Shown: piece after piece, positions 8,693-17,351 of the stretch
How the letters are laid out: each line of letters opens with the position of its first letter
Position numbering within the stretch: the stretch's first letter is position 1
Assembly (NCBI GenBank): GCA_938036835.1
Contig: CALHWB010000037.1
Coordinates: 1 to 64,000, forward strand
DNA: 64,000 bases
From: an uncultured Propionibacterium sp.
GTDB taxonomy: Bacteria > Actinomycetota > Actinomycetes > Propionibacteriales > Propionibacteriaceae
Reading direction: 5' to 3'
Translations under genes and position numbers: made by a program
The notes under the pieces: model-generated
Told to the model about the DNA's origin: nothing
Seen by the model: only the letters and a program-made list of their open reading frames with translations
The model's database searches: none

Positions 8693-8746
8693 CGGGCCAT
8701 GCGGGGGCTGCGGTGTGGCCGGCACGCCGGAGCCCCGCATGGCCCG
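8693..8746. terminator. Strong bidirectional hairpin between ileS and the GntP permease gene
   Basis: CGGGCCATGCGGGGGCT at 8693-8709 pairs with AGCCCCGCATGGCCCG at 8731-8746, a stem of about 16 bp with one bulged G. It fills the 71-bp gap between two converging genes. Confidence 0.75.
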
Positions 8747-8760
8747 GCCTGGCCGGCCGG

Positions 8761-10170
8761 TCACGCTGGGATCAGCGCGGCCACCATCACCATGGGCAGC
8801 GAGACCAGCGAGGCGGTTGCGGTGACGGTGGTCATCGTCTTCAAGGTGCCCTGGGTGGTCAGGCCCAGCAGCGATTTGAACATCCAGAAGAAGTTGCTGT
8901 TCACCTGTAGGGCGAACATCGACCCGGACGCAATGGCCAGTCCGATGATCACCGGGGCGACCGGCAGCGAACCGGCGATCGGGGCAAGGATACCGGCTGC
9001 GGTGATCGCCGCCACCGATACCGAGCCGATGGCTAGGTGCAGCAGGGCCGCGATGAACCAGGCCAGCAGGATGCACACCACGCCCGGGATGCCGCCGCTC
9101 ACCGAGAACAGGCCACCCAGCAACCTGTCCAGGCCGGTGGCCTCGATGACCGCGCCCAGCGATCCGCCGACGCCGGTGACCAGCAGGATCTCCCCACTGG
9201 TGCGCAGGCCATCCGCGAAGGCCTTGTCGGTTTCCTCGCCGCCGGCTCTCAGCCGGGCCATCGTATAGGCGCCGAGCAGGCCGAGGAACAGCGCCACGTT
9301 GGCGTTGCCGATGAAGTCGATCAACGGGTTCTCCACACCCGCTAGCCGGGCGAACGCCCCGAAGGCGATCATCAGCAGCGGCACCAGGATCGGGGCTAGA
9401 GCGAGCGGCAGCGGGAGCCGCTTGTCCCCGGTTTCCCCGGCGGCCAGCCGCGCGGGATCGGTACCGGTGGGGGATCCCGCGTCCTCGGCGACCGGCCGGG
9501 CGGCTACCGCGTTCCCGGTTCCGTCCGATAGCCCGCCGGGATCCTCATCGGTTTTGGCCTGCCACCAGCCGCGATTCAGCAGCCGACGGAACAACCACAC
9601 GGTGACCAGGGCCGTAAGCGGCCCGATGACCACACCGAATAGCAGATATACGCCGAGCTTGATCTCCATCAGCCCGGCGATCGAGATGGCCGACAGGCCG
9701 GGCACCACGAACACGTAACCGCAGAAGACACCGGTGCCCAGCGCGCCGGCCAGCCAGGGTAGGCCGAGGCGGCCGATATGCCGGGATGAGGACCGCGCCA
9801 CCGGGGCGGCGAGCACCACCTGGACGTCGACATAGATCGACGGGGCGATGGTGGCCAGCGCCAGCGCCAGCGCATAGGGCAGGCGTTGGGCCGGAACCAC
9901 CCGTACCAGGGCATCGACCATCACCTTGAAGGCCCCGATCCGGTGCAGCAGCGCGCCCATCAGCACGCCAAAGCCGATCAGCAGGCCGACCTTGACCATG
10001 ATCTCGCCGAAACCCTCGGTGATGGCCTTGACCGTCTCGGTGAAACCCACGCCGGAGGCCAGACCCAGGTAGCAGCATCCCAGCACCAGGGAAACCACCG
10101 GATCCACCTTGAAGCCGATGATGAGCCAGATGATCGCGATGATCGCGATCGCAGTGTGTAGTGCAACCAT
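8761..10170 (-). CDS. GntP-family permease (gluconate/carboxylate:H+ symporter family)
   Basis: The protein has 469 residues and is hydrophobic throughout. Features of the GntP family include the N-terminal helix (MVALHTAIAIIAIIWLI), the segment GFGVLMGALLHRIGA, LATIAPSIYVDVQVVLAAPVA and a C-terminal block (LLHLAIGSVSVAAITAAGI). A long charged central loop (about residues 205-260) splits it. I chose ATG 10170 because AAGGAGT lies 8 bases upstream; the frame continues to 10197 without a ribosome site. The substrate is not readable from sequence: gluconate, other sugar acids or small carboxylates are possible. It is divergent from a DcuR/CitB-type response regulator that probably controls it. 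Confidence 0.88.
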   Translation of the reverse strand: MVALHTAIAIIAIIWLIIGFKVDPVVSLVLGCCYLGLASGVGFTETVKAITEGFGEIMVKVGLLIGFGVLMGALLHRIGAFKVMVDALVRVVPAQRLPYALALALATIAPSIYVDVQVVLAAPVARSSSRHIGRLGLPWLAGALGTGVFCGYVFVVPGLSAISIAGLMEIKLGVYLLFGVVIGPLTALVTVWLFRRLLNRGWWQAKTDEDPGGLSDGTGNAVAARPVAEDAGSPTGTDPARLAAGETGDKRLPLPLALAPILVPLLMIAFGAFARLAGVENPLIDFIGNANVALFLGLLGAYTMARLRAGGEETDKAFADGLRTSGEILLVTGVGGSLGAVIEATGLDRLLGGLFSVSGGIPGVVCILLAWFIAALLHLAIGSVSVAAITAAGILAPIAGSLPVAPVIIGLAIASGSMFALQVNSNFFWMFKSLLGLTTQGTLKTMTTVTATASLVSLPMVMVAALIPA

Positions 10171-10232
10171 ACGCGCGACTCCTTGATCCGGTGGCACGTC
10201 CTCGTGCCGTCATCCAAAGGCTGCCCTCCGGG

Positions 10233-10267
10233 CCTCCGGAGGTGCATCCTTGTGTTCATAGTGTTCA
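10233..10267. promoter_or_regulatory. Candidate operator between permease and response regulator
   Basis: The 194-bp divergent region contains two GTGTTCA copies in direct repeat with a 9-bp period (10252-10258 and 10261-10267) and a perfect palindrome CCTCCGGAGG (10233-10242). Tandem direct repeats suit CitB/DcuR-type regulators. The assignment is inference from position. Confidence 0.4.
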
Positions 10268-10364
10268 CCGCGCCCCACGGTGCCGCCGCGCGCAATGACC
10301 ATCGTATCGGTGTGCTTGCCCTTGCCGGCACCGAATGGGCGGGTTCTGCCGCAGAATGGGGGCT

Positions 10365-11051
10365 ATGGACGAGCTGCGCGTGCTGGTGGTGGGCGATGAG
10401 CCCGGGGCCGCCGCCGACCACGCCGGATACGTGCGGCGGGTGACCGGTTTCGAGGTTACCGGTATCGCCGCGAGCGCCCGCGAGGCGCTGCGGATCCTGG
10501 CCCGGCACGACATCGACCTGGTGTTGCTCGACCTGGGGCTGCCCGGTGGGCACGGCCTGGAGGTGGCGCGCCTGATGCGGGCCACCGGCGCCACCGCCGA
10601 CATCATGACCATCACCGCCGCCCGTGATGTCGAACTGTTCCGGGCCGCGGTCTCGCTCGGGGCGGTCGGCTACCTGCTGAAGCCCGTCACCTTCGCCGAT
10701 CTGCGCGAGCGGCTGGCCGCCTACCGACGCTATCGTGCCGGTCTGGCGGAGGCGGACACGATCAGCCAGAGCCGGGTGGATGCCGTGCTGCGGGAACTAC
10801 GGCACACCGCCAGCCCTGGCGCCGCCACACCCAAGGGCCTGGCGGCCGAGATGCTGGACCGGGTGATCGCCGCCCTGCAGGTCGCCGGCCCAGCCGGGGC
10901 GTCCGCCACCGAGATCGGCCGGCAGGTCGGCAGTTCGCGGGTGACCGCTCGACGCTACCTACAGTATCTGGCCGACGAGGGCCGCGCTCAGCGGCGGCAG
11001 CGTCCCGGCGAGGCCGGGCGACCCGAGGTGGTGTTCAGCTGGCGGTCATAG
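10365..11051 (+). CDS. DcuR/CitB-family response regulator (orphan)
   Basis: The 228-residue protein has an N-terminal receiver domain (LRVLVVGDEPGAA, phospho-acceptor Asp in LVLLDLGLPGG, Lys in YLLKPVTF) and a C-terminal winged/HTH domain (GASATEIGRQVGSSRVTARR). The layout matches the CitB/DcuR/DctR group, whose partner kinases sense citrate, malate or other carboxylates. The usual acidic pair near the N-terminus is GDE rather than DDE. I use ATG 10365 behind GGGGG; the upstream ATG at 10335 would add ten residues before the receiver. No histidine kinase gene is next to it. Its only neighbour is the divergent GntP-type permease, so a kinase elsewhere or phosphate-independent control is likely. 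Confidence 0.88.
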   Translation: MDELRVLVVGDEPGAAADHAGYVRRVTGFEVTGIAASAREALRILARHDIDLVLLDLGLPGGHGLEVARLMRATGATADIMTITAARDVELFRAAVSLGAVGYLLKPVTFADLRERLAAYRRYRAGLAEADTISQSRVDAVLRELRHTASPGAATPKGLAAEMLDRVIAALQVAGPAGASATEIGRQVGSSRVTARRYLQYLADEGRAQRRQRPGEAGRPEVVFSWRS

Positions 11052-11443
11052 GCCGTGGGCGACCGGGCGCGATCGCCGCTGCGGGGCACCCGCCGGTGCC
11101 GAACCCGACCGAGACGCCTTGCCAAACTGCGGATGCCATAATCCGCGGGGGCGCGGATCGTGGCCGATCGGGAATTCTCCGCAGCCGGCAATTGTGGTAA
11201 AGCCTGGGATGCGCTTGCCATTGTGTTGCCAAAGTGACCCTTTGCTGTGATAGGAGAAGCTCATCCAGACAGGGTAAGTGTGGGGATTGGCAAGCAGGTT
11301 TAGCTCATTATTCGACGCCGGTCCCCGTTGTCTGAATGCGTTTCGCATTGTACGGATGGTGAGCGATCGATTGCTTTCTTGGTGCAGTTGCGGAGCCCCT
11401 GCCTAGAATCGAAGCCGTTGTCAACGACAGGAGGCGCGACCGA
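11052..11443. other. Intergenic region upstream of the BCCT gene, with likely promoter
   Basis: I see no convincing gene in these 392 bases. Near the right end TAGAAT (11404-11409) makes a good -10 element 35 bases upstream of the BCCT start. An 11-bp palindrome (CGTTG-T-CAACG, 11416-11426) sits between it and the ribosome binding site. No riboswitch fold is obvious. Confidence 0.35.
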
Positions 11444-13285
11444 ATGGCCGAACAGCATAAAAGCAGCAGCGCGGCCGATGCCTGCGCGGCCAATCCACGA
11501 GCGGGCCGTCCCCCACTGGGCATCGGGTCGCGGCGGCAAGCAGTCGATCCGAACCACCCGGCTCTGGAGCCGCCTCGTGCCGACCTCGATTACGAGCGGC
11601 CCGGCACCCTGGACAGGTCGGTATTCGGCATCGCGGCCGTGGTCGTCCTGGCCTTCGTCGCCTGGGGGATCACCAGCCCCGCGACATTGAAGACCGCCTC
11701 TGGGGTCGGATTGGACTGGGTGGTGACCAATTTCGGTTGGCTGTTCGCCCTATCCGCCACCGGCATGGTGGCGTTCATGATCTGGTTGGCGCTGTCCAAG
11801 TACGGTTCGATTCCGCTGGGGCGAGACGGTGAGGAGCCGGAGTTCTCCACGGTGTCGTGGATAGCGATGATGTTCTCTGCCGGGATGGGGATCGGCCTGA
11901 TGTTCTACGGCGCCGCCGAGCCACTGGCCCATTTCGTCACCCCGCCGCCGGGCACCGGTGAGATCGGCACCGCCCGAACCGCGATGGCTACCGCCCTGTT
12001 CCACTGGGGGCTGCACCCTTGGGCCATCTACGCGCTGGTCGGGGTGTCGATCGCCTACTCGGTGTTCCGCAAGGGCCGTCCCCTGACGATCTCGGCGGTC
12101 TTCGAATCGCTGCTGGGCAAGCGGCAGGCGGTGGGTGCGGCTGGCAAGATAGTCGACGTCTTCGCCATCTTCGCCACCTTATTCGGCTCGGCCACTTCGC
12201 TGGGCCTGGGGGCTTTGCAGATCGCCGAAGGCGTCCGGATCCTAGGCTGGGCGGGCAATGTGGGCAACACCTTCAACGTCATCCTGATCACGGTGTTGAC
12301 GATCTGCTTCATCCTGTCCGCGGTCTCCGGCATCTCGAAGGGTATCCAGTACCTGTCCAATATCAATATGGTGCTCGCGGTCGCCCTGGCCCTGTTCGTG
12401 TTCGTCGTCGGCCCGACGGTGTTCATCCTCAACCTGGTACCCACCACCCTGGGCAGCTATCTGCAGGACCTGATGTTCATGTCCGCGCGCACCGGGGCCG
12501 ACGGTTCCGGCGCCTCCACCTGGTTGTCGGGCTGGACCATCTTCTATTGGGCCTGGTGGATCTCCTGGACTCCCTTCGTTGGCATGTTCATCGCCCGGAT
12601 CTCGCGGGGCCGCACCATCCGGCAGTTCGTGGCCGGCGTGCTGCTGCTGCCGGGCGCGGTGTCGCTGGCCTGGTTCGCCATCTTTGGGGGCGCAGCCATC
12701 GACGCCCAAGCCAACGGTGTGGATCTGGCCGGTGCCGGCTCCCAAGAGGCCAAGCTGTTCGCCCTGCTGGGCACCCTGCCCTGGCCCAGCGTGACCGCGG
12801 TGATCGTGATGGTGCTGGTCGCAATCTTCTTCGTGTCCGGCGCGGACGCCAGCTCCGTCGTGATGGGCACCATCTCCGAGAACGGCACCATCCAGCCCCG
12901 CCGCTGGACGGTCATCTTCTGGGGCGCTGCCACCGGCGTGGTGGCAGCGGTGATGCTGGTGGTTGGCGGCTCGGACGCCCTGAGCGGCGTCCAGTCCATC
13001 ACGATCATGGCAGCCTTCCCATTCATGCTGGTTATGCTGGCCATGGCGGTGTCACTGGCCAAGGAACTGCACTCCGACCCGCTGATCGTCCGCAGCCGCT
13101 ATGCGCGCAAGGCGATGGAGTCGGCGATCCTGACCGGTGTCAGCCAGCATGGCGATGACTTCACCTTGTCGGTCAGGAAGTCCCCACCGGGTGAGGGCGT
13201 CGGCGCGCTGGTCGATGAAGCCGACAGATCCGGGGATCTCCCGGCGCTCGCCGATGAGAGCGACGGTGCGGAATCGATCGGCTGA
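11444..13285 (+). CDS. BCCT-family transporter (glycine betaine/choline/carnitine type)
   Basis: The 613-residue membrane protein carries the two BCCT signatures: GMGIGLMFYGAAEP (near residue 147) and the tryptophan-rich box FYWAWWISWTPFVGMF (near residue 368). It has about 12 hydrophobic segments, a hydrophilic N-terminal tail of about 60 residues and a C-terminal tail of about 60 residues. It would import a trimethylammonium compound with Na+ or H+, often for osmoprotection. ATG 11444 lies behind GACAGGAGG. Charged tails in BetP relatives sense osmotic stress; whether these do cannot be told from sequence. Confidence 0.93.
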   Translation: MAEQHKSSSAADACAANPRAGRPPLGIGSRRQAVDPNHPALEPPRADLDYERPGTLDRSVFGIAAVVVLAFVAWGITSPATLKTASGVGLDWVVTNFGWLFALSATGMVAFMIWLALSKYGSIPLGRDGEEPEFSTVSWIAMMFSAGMGIGLMFYGAAEPLAHFVTPPPGTGEIGTARTAMATALFHWGLHPWAIYALVGVSIAYSVFRKGRPLTISAVFESLLGKRQAVGAAGKIVDVFAIFATLFGSATSLGLGALQIAEGVRILGWAGNVGNTFNVILITVLTICFILSAVSGISKGIQYLSNINMVLAVALALFVFVVGPTVFILNLVPTTLGSYLQDLMFMSARTGADGSGASTWLSGWTIFYWAWWISWTPFVGMFIARISRGRTIRQFVAGVLLLPGAVSLAWFAIFGGAAIDAQANGVDLAGAGSQEAKLFALLGTLPWPSVTAVIVMVLVAIFFVSGADASSVVMGTISENGTIQPRRWTVIFWGAATGVVAAVMLVVGGSDALSGVQSITIMAAFPFMLVMLAMAVSLAKELHSDPLIVRSRYARKAMESAILTGVSQHGDDFTLSVRKSPPGEGVGALVDEADRSGDLPALADESDGAESIG

Positions 13286-13406
13286 GCCGGCGCTCACTAG
13301 ACGGCCCACACCGCATTGACCGGCACCCGGGCTCACCGGTCATCGGCCGGCGAGCCGGCCATGGCCCGCGGGTAACCGCCTAGGATGGGTGGTCCAAGGA
13401 GGCGAC

Positions 13407-13982
13407 ATGAACCAGTTCGGTCTTGACCATGGCATCCCGGCGGGGCGGTGCGCTGCGGGGGGACGCCTGATCCGCGGTCTGGTGGGCGCGGCGGCGGTCG
13501 CAGCGCTGCTGGCAGCCTGCGCGGCGCCGGAAAGCGAACCCGGGGTGTCGGCTAGCCCGGCGATCGGTTCGGCGACCCCGACCCCGACCCCGATGCCGAC
13601 GCCTACCCCGACCCCGACGCCTACCCCTACCCCTACCCCGACGCCGTCCGAGCCGGCACCACCGGCGCCGGTGTTGCCGGCCACCGTGGGTTCCTATCAG
13701 CAGACCGCGCCGGATGCGACGGGCTACCAATCCGGCTATGTGCGGGAGGGCGCGGTGATCCAGGTGCTCTATTCGGAGTCCGGCGATCTATCCCTGGGCA
13801 CCGCCGATCTCGCCGAACCGGAACAAGCCGGAGCCTGGACCTGCGGGATCAGTTCGGCTGCGGACAACCTGATGTGCGTCGCCCAGGCCTATTCCGGCTT
13901 CGTCCGGCTGATCGGCGATCGGGAACGGGGACGCGACATGCTGATCGAGTTCGGCGATCAGTTGCTGCTCGACTGGAAATGA
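13407..13982 (+). CDS. Lipoprotein with a Thr-Pro repeat stalk
   Basis: The 191-residue protein begins at ATG 13407 behind AAGGAGG. It has an N-terminal signal sequence ending in a lipobox (LLAACA, Cys near residue 38), then a 24-residue (TP)n stalk with one Met, then a C-terminal domain of about 100 residues (VGSYQQTAPDATGYQSGYV, then WTCGISSAADNLMCV) with two cysteines that could form a disulfide. The protein should be lipid-anchored outside the membrane with the stalk spanning the wall. I do not recognise the outer domain. The DNA repeat encoding the stalk is prone to length change. Confidence 0.82.
   Translation: MNQFGLDHGIPAGRCAAGGRLIRGLVGAAAVAALLAACAAPESEPGVSASPAIGSATPTPTPMPTPTPTPTPTPTPTPTPSEPAPPAPVLPATVGSYQQTAPDATGYQSGYVREGAVIQVLYSESGDLSLGTADLAEPEQAGAWTCGISSAADNLMCVAQAYSGFVRLIGDRERGRDMLIEFGDQLLLDWK
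13575..13646 (+). repeat. Short tandem repeat encoding (Thr-Pro)n
   Basis: Seventy-two bases of ACC/ACG CCG/CCT/CCC codon pairs (6-bp period, imperfect) encode the lipoprotein stalk. It is in-frame throughout, so a slip of one unit changes the length by two residues without a frameshift. Confidence 0.85.
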
Positions 13983-14051
13983 CCGGCCGCCATCGCCGGC
14001 TACGCCCGGGACCCGGCTCCGGCGGCTGACTTTTGCCGGCCGCGCTGCCGG

Positions 14052-14765
14052 TCAGCAATGCGCGGCGGCCACAGCCAGCCGCAGCGCCGCCTGGAAGCAG
14101 GTTTCCCGGTCGGCCGGGCTCATGTTGTGGGCTGGCTCCAGCAGGTGGTCCGAGACCGTCAACACCGCCAGGGCCTGGCGTCCGAACTCGGCGGCCGCAC
14201 CGAAGATCCCGGCGGCCTCCATCTCCACCCCCAACACCCCATACCGGGCCAGCTTCGGCAGCCAGTCCGGGTCGGGATTGGACAGATAGAAGTGGTCATG
14301 CGAGTTGACCATGCCGACATGGACGCGTTGATCGCCCGATGCGGCGTCCACCGCCGCCCGGGCAAGCTCGAAACTGGCCACCGCCGAAAAGTACAGACCG
14401 GGAAGGCGCTGCTGGTTCATGTTCGAGTCGGTGTGGGCGCCCAGGGCCACGATCACGTCGCCGATCGCCACCCGATGGGCGACGCCGCCGCAGGTGCCCA
14501 CCCGGATGACCCGTTCAACCCCGAAATCCTTGAACAGCTCGGTGGCATACAGGGTTGCCGAGGGCATACCCATGCCCGAACCCATCACCGATAGCGGTTT
14601 GCCGTTCACCGTGCCGGTGAAACCGAGCATGCCACGCACCTCGGTGACCAGCCGGGCGTCCGGCATCAGCAACTCTGCGATGCGTTGCGCACGCCGGGGA
14701 TCGCCGGGCATCAGGACGGCCGGGGCGAAGTCGCCCGGTTCGGCGGCGATATGGGCAGTGGACAC
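14052..14765 (-). CDS. deoD: Purine nucleoside phosphorylase, DeoD type
   Basis: The 237-residue protein belongs to the small hexameric phosphorylases. It shows the phosphate-binding VLMPGDPRRAQ near the N-terminus, the loop VMGSGMGMPS, the RVGTCGGV segment, VEMEAAG (ribose contact) and the catalytic-Asp motif TVSDHLLE. It cleaves purine ribo- and deoxyribonucleosides with phosphate to base plus (deoxy)ribose-1-phosphate. The start is GTG 14765 behind AAAGGAG. It lies 28 bases after the nucleoside ABC permease gene in the same direction, so import and phosphorolysis are probably one operon. Confidence 0.95.
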   Translation of the reverse strand: MSTAHIAAEPGDFAPAVLMPGDPRRAQRIAELLMPDARLVTEVRGMLGFTGTVNGKPLSVMGSGMGMPSATLYATELFKDFGVERVIRVGTCGGVAHRVAIGDVIVALGAHTDSNMNQQRLPGLYFSAVASFELARAAVDAASGDQRVHVGMVNSHDHFYLSNPDPDWLPKLARYGVLGVEMEAAGIFGAAAEFGRQALAVLTVSDHLLEPAHNMSPADRETCFQAALRLAVAAAHC

Positions 14766-14793
14766 GGAGGCTCCTTTCGGCAGGATGGACGGA

Positions 14794-16092
14794 TCACGGA
14801 TAGGGGATGCCCTCGGCGGCGGGTGGCCGGGCGGACTTCACGAATCCCGCCACCGCCAGCACGGTCGCGAGATATGGGATCATCTGTACGAATTCGGTGG
14901 GGATCGGCGCGTTCAGGGTCTGGATGATGAACCCCAGGTTGGTGGCAAAACCGAACAGGGCGGCAGCCGCCACCGCCCCGGTGGGCCGCCAGCGGCCCAG
15001 GATCATCGCGGCCAACGCGATATAGCCGTTGCCGGCGACCATGTTCTTGCTGAAGGCCAGCCCCAGGCCGACGGTGAACATCGCGCCGCCGAGACCGGCC
15101 AGCGCCCCGCCCAGCAGCACATTGCGCCAACGCAGCGGATTCACCTTGATGCCGACGGTGTCGGCGGCCTTGGGATGCTCGCCAACCGCACGGGTACGCA
15201 GCCCCCAGCGGCTGCGGAAGAGCATGAACTGTAGCCCCGCCACGATCGCATACATCAGGTACACCAAGATGTTCTGGTTGAAGAACACCGGGCCGGCCAC
15301 CGGGATCTCGCAGAGCCCGGGGATCGGCAGCCTGCGCAGCGACAGCGGCTGGTTGAAACGCTGATTGGCCCCGCTGAGCACCGCGGCCAGCAGGAAGGAG
15401 GTCAGCCCCAAGGCCAGCATGTTGAGCACCACCCCGACGATGATGTGATCCACCCGGTACTTGATGGTGAACAGCCCCAGCAGCGTCGAGATCAGCATGC
15501 CGGCGACCGGCGCCGAGATCAGCGCCAGCCAGGCATTGCCCGTTGCGGACGCCAGCACCGCCCCGAGGAAGGCCCCGAACAGCATCTGCGCTTCGATAGC
15601 CAGATTGATGATGCCGCTGCGTTCGCAGACCACCCCGGACAGGGCACCGAAGACCAGCGGCACGGTGAAGGCCAGGGCGCCCGCGAGCAGCCGTACCACC
15701 GGCATGGTCGAACCGGTACCGGCCACGACCCAGGCCAAGAAGCCGAGAACGAAGAGGATCGCCGCGATGCCCACCGCCCACAACCGGATGGGCTGACGGC
15801 CGACCGCCCGCCACCCCACCCCGATGGCGACCACGAGCGTACCTGCGGCCATGACCAGGATGAATGCCCGTGCTGGGACGACCATGTCGGGAATCGTCAG
15901 GTGTGGGGCAGCCCCCGACATCGCGAAGGTCGAGGTGCCCGCCGAGGTCAAACCCATCCACAAGGTCACCAGGGTCATCAGCGCGGTGGTCACCGGCCAA
16001 CGCCACTGGATCGCAGACTTCGCCGCGGCCACCGGGATGGCTGCGGGCTGCGAGCCCGGGATACCCCGGTGCTGCATGACCGTGTCGCTCAT
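14794..16092 (-). CDS. Nucleoside ABC transporter permease, NupQ/BmpC-like
   Basis: This is a 432-residue membrane protein of the branched-chain/ribose permease superfamily. Recognisable parts are FGALSGVVCERSGIINLAIEAQ written as FGALSGVVCERSG then NLAIEAQMLFGAF, the VGEHPKAADTVGI loop and GGALAGLGGAMFTVG. These match the second permease of BmpA-linked nucleoside importers. It overlaps the upstream permease gene by 4 bases, which implies translational coupling and a heterodimeric channel. A short Pro/Ala-rich tail ends the protein before deoD. Confidence 0.9.
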   Translation of the reverse strand: MSDTVMQHRGIPGSQPAAIPVAAAKSAIQWRWPVTTALMTLVTLWMGLTSAGTSTFAMSGAAPHLTIPDMVVPARAFILVMAAGTLVVAIGVGWRAVGRQPIRLWAVGIAAILFVLGFLAWVVAGTGSTMPVVRLLAGALAFTVPLVFGALSGVVCERSGIINLAIEAQMLFGAFLGAVLASATGNAWLALISAPVAGMLISTLLGLFTIKYRVDHIIVGVVLNMLALGLTSFLLAAVLSGANQRFNQPLSLRRLPIPGLCEIPVAGPVFFNQNILVYLMYAIVAGLQFMLFRSRWGLRTRAVGEHPKAADTVGIKVNPLRWRNVLLGGALAGLGGAMFTVGLGLAFSKNMVAGNGYIALAAMILGRWRPTGAVAAAALFGFATNLGFIIQTLNAPIPTEFVQMIPYLATVLAVAGFVKSARPPAAEGIPYP

Positions 16093-17351
16093 CGGGCCTC
16101 CTCAGCACGCGGGCTCGGCAATCGCAACAGCCAGCGCACCAGCGGGGGCGCGGCGATCAACAACACGATGATGGCCTGCGATACCTGGACGATGTCCACC
16201 GGGATATGGGCGGCAGCCTGCATCAGGGAACCGCCGGCATTCATCGCGCCGAACAGAATGCCGGCGGCGACTATGCCACGAGACCTGGAGCCGCCCAGCA
16301 GGGCCACCGTCAGGGCGTCGAAACCATAGTTTGCGGCCACCCCATTGGTCAGGAACTTCTCGGTGCCCAATGCGGGTGCCGTGGCAGCCATACCGGCCAA
16401 CGCCCCCGAGATGGCCATCGCCGCGACGATCGTGGCTGCCACCGAGATGCCTGCGGTGCGGGCCGCCGACGGGTTCGTCCCCACCGCCTTGATCTGGAAA
16501 CCCAGGGTGGATCGCTCCATCAGCCACCACACGGCCACCGCCATCGCCAGCGCCAGCACAAAACCCCAGTGCAGGCGGAACTGGGCGCCCAGCAGCAGCG
16601 GGTAGGACGCGCCGGCGTCCACCGTCAGCGAGCGGCCCGGGAATCCGCTGCCCACGAATGCCCCGGTCTTCAAGGCGTAACGTAACAGCAGCGCGGCGAT
16701 CGAGTTCAGCATGATGGTCAAGATGACCTCGTTCGAATTGACCTTCGCCTTCAGCACGCCTACCACCAGCGCCCACAGGGAACCAGCCATCATGGCGGTC
16801 AGGATCGCCACCAGCAGATGCAGCACCGGCGGCAGGTGCCAGGTGAATCCGACGAAGCCGGCCGCAATCGCCCCCATGATCAGCTGTCCCTGGACGCCGA
16901 TATTGAACAGCCCCCCGCGGAAGGCCACCCCGACCGCCAGGCCCGCAAAGATCAGGGGCACCGAACCGGTGAGCGTCTCGGTGAGCGGCCGGATCGCCCG
17001 GGCGAAGCTGCGGGCCTCGTAGTCGTAGAGGGCACCCCGGAACAGCGCGGTGAAATAGTCGCCCACGGCATGGCCGATGGCGGTGAACAGGTCGCCGGGC
17101 CGGGCGAAGAAATAGCCGGCCGCGCTGGTCACTGCGGGATTGAAGGCGGCCACTAGCAGCGCGCCGATCAGCAGGGAGACGACGACCGCGGCGGCTATCA
17201 CCACCCCGCCCGAACTCATGATGTCGCGTAACACCACTCGGAATGGTTCCCGGGCCGGTGGCTTGGCGTCCGGCCGGCCTGGCCCGTCCGCCGATTCCGG
17301 CCGGTCGTCCCCGGGGACCTCGTCGTCGGGCTGCCGATGGTCCTGAGTCAC
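16089..17351 (-). CDS. Nucleoside ABC transporter permease, NupP/BmpB-like
   Basis: The 420-residue membrane protein has a hydrophilic Pro/Asp-rich N-terminal tail of about 45 residues, then helices with the family motifs FAGLAVGVAFRGGLFNIGVQ (the FNIGVQGQ element), MLNSIAALLLRYAL, GTNPSAARTAGI (coupling loop) and LGGSRSRGIVAAGILFG. It pairs with the downstream permease, whose gene it overlaps by 4 bases, and is itself overlapped by the ATPase gene. It forms half of the nucleoside channel. Confidence 0.9.
   Translation of the reverse strand: MTQDHRQPDDEVPGDDRPESADGPGRPDAKPPAREPFRVVLRDIMSSGGVVIAAAVVVSLLIGALLVAAFNPAVTSAAGYFFARPGDLFTAIGHAVGDYFTALFRGALYDYEARSFARAIRPLTETLTGSVPLIFAGLAVGVAFRGGLFNIGVQGQLIMGAIAAGFVGFTWHLPPVLHLLVAILTAMMAGSLWALVVGVLKAKVNSNEVILTIMLNSIAALLLRYALKTGAFVGSGFPGRSLTVDAGASYPLLLGAQFRLHWGFVLALAMAVAVWWLMERSTLGFQIKAVGTNPSAARTAGISVAATIVAAMAISGALAGMAATAPALGTEKFLTNGVAANYGFDALTVALLGGSRSRGIVAAGILFGAMNAGGSLMQAAAHIPVDIVQVSQAIIVLLIAAPPLVRWLLRLPSPRAEEAR

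Noticed and set aside
13575..13646. Repeat cluster resembling a CRISPR or satellite
   Set aside because: It is a codon-level Thr-Pro repeat within a lipoprotein gene. There are no spacers, and I saw no CRISPR array anywhere in the window.
15445..16329. Plus-strand open frame opposite the nucleoside permease genes
   Set aside because: Its low-complexity His/Arg/Gln-rich product and antisense position over two well-supported membrane protein genes mark it as a shadow.
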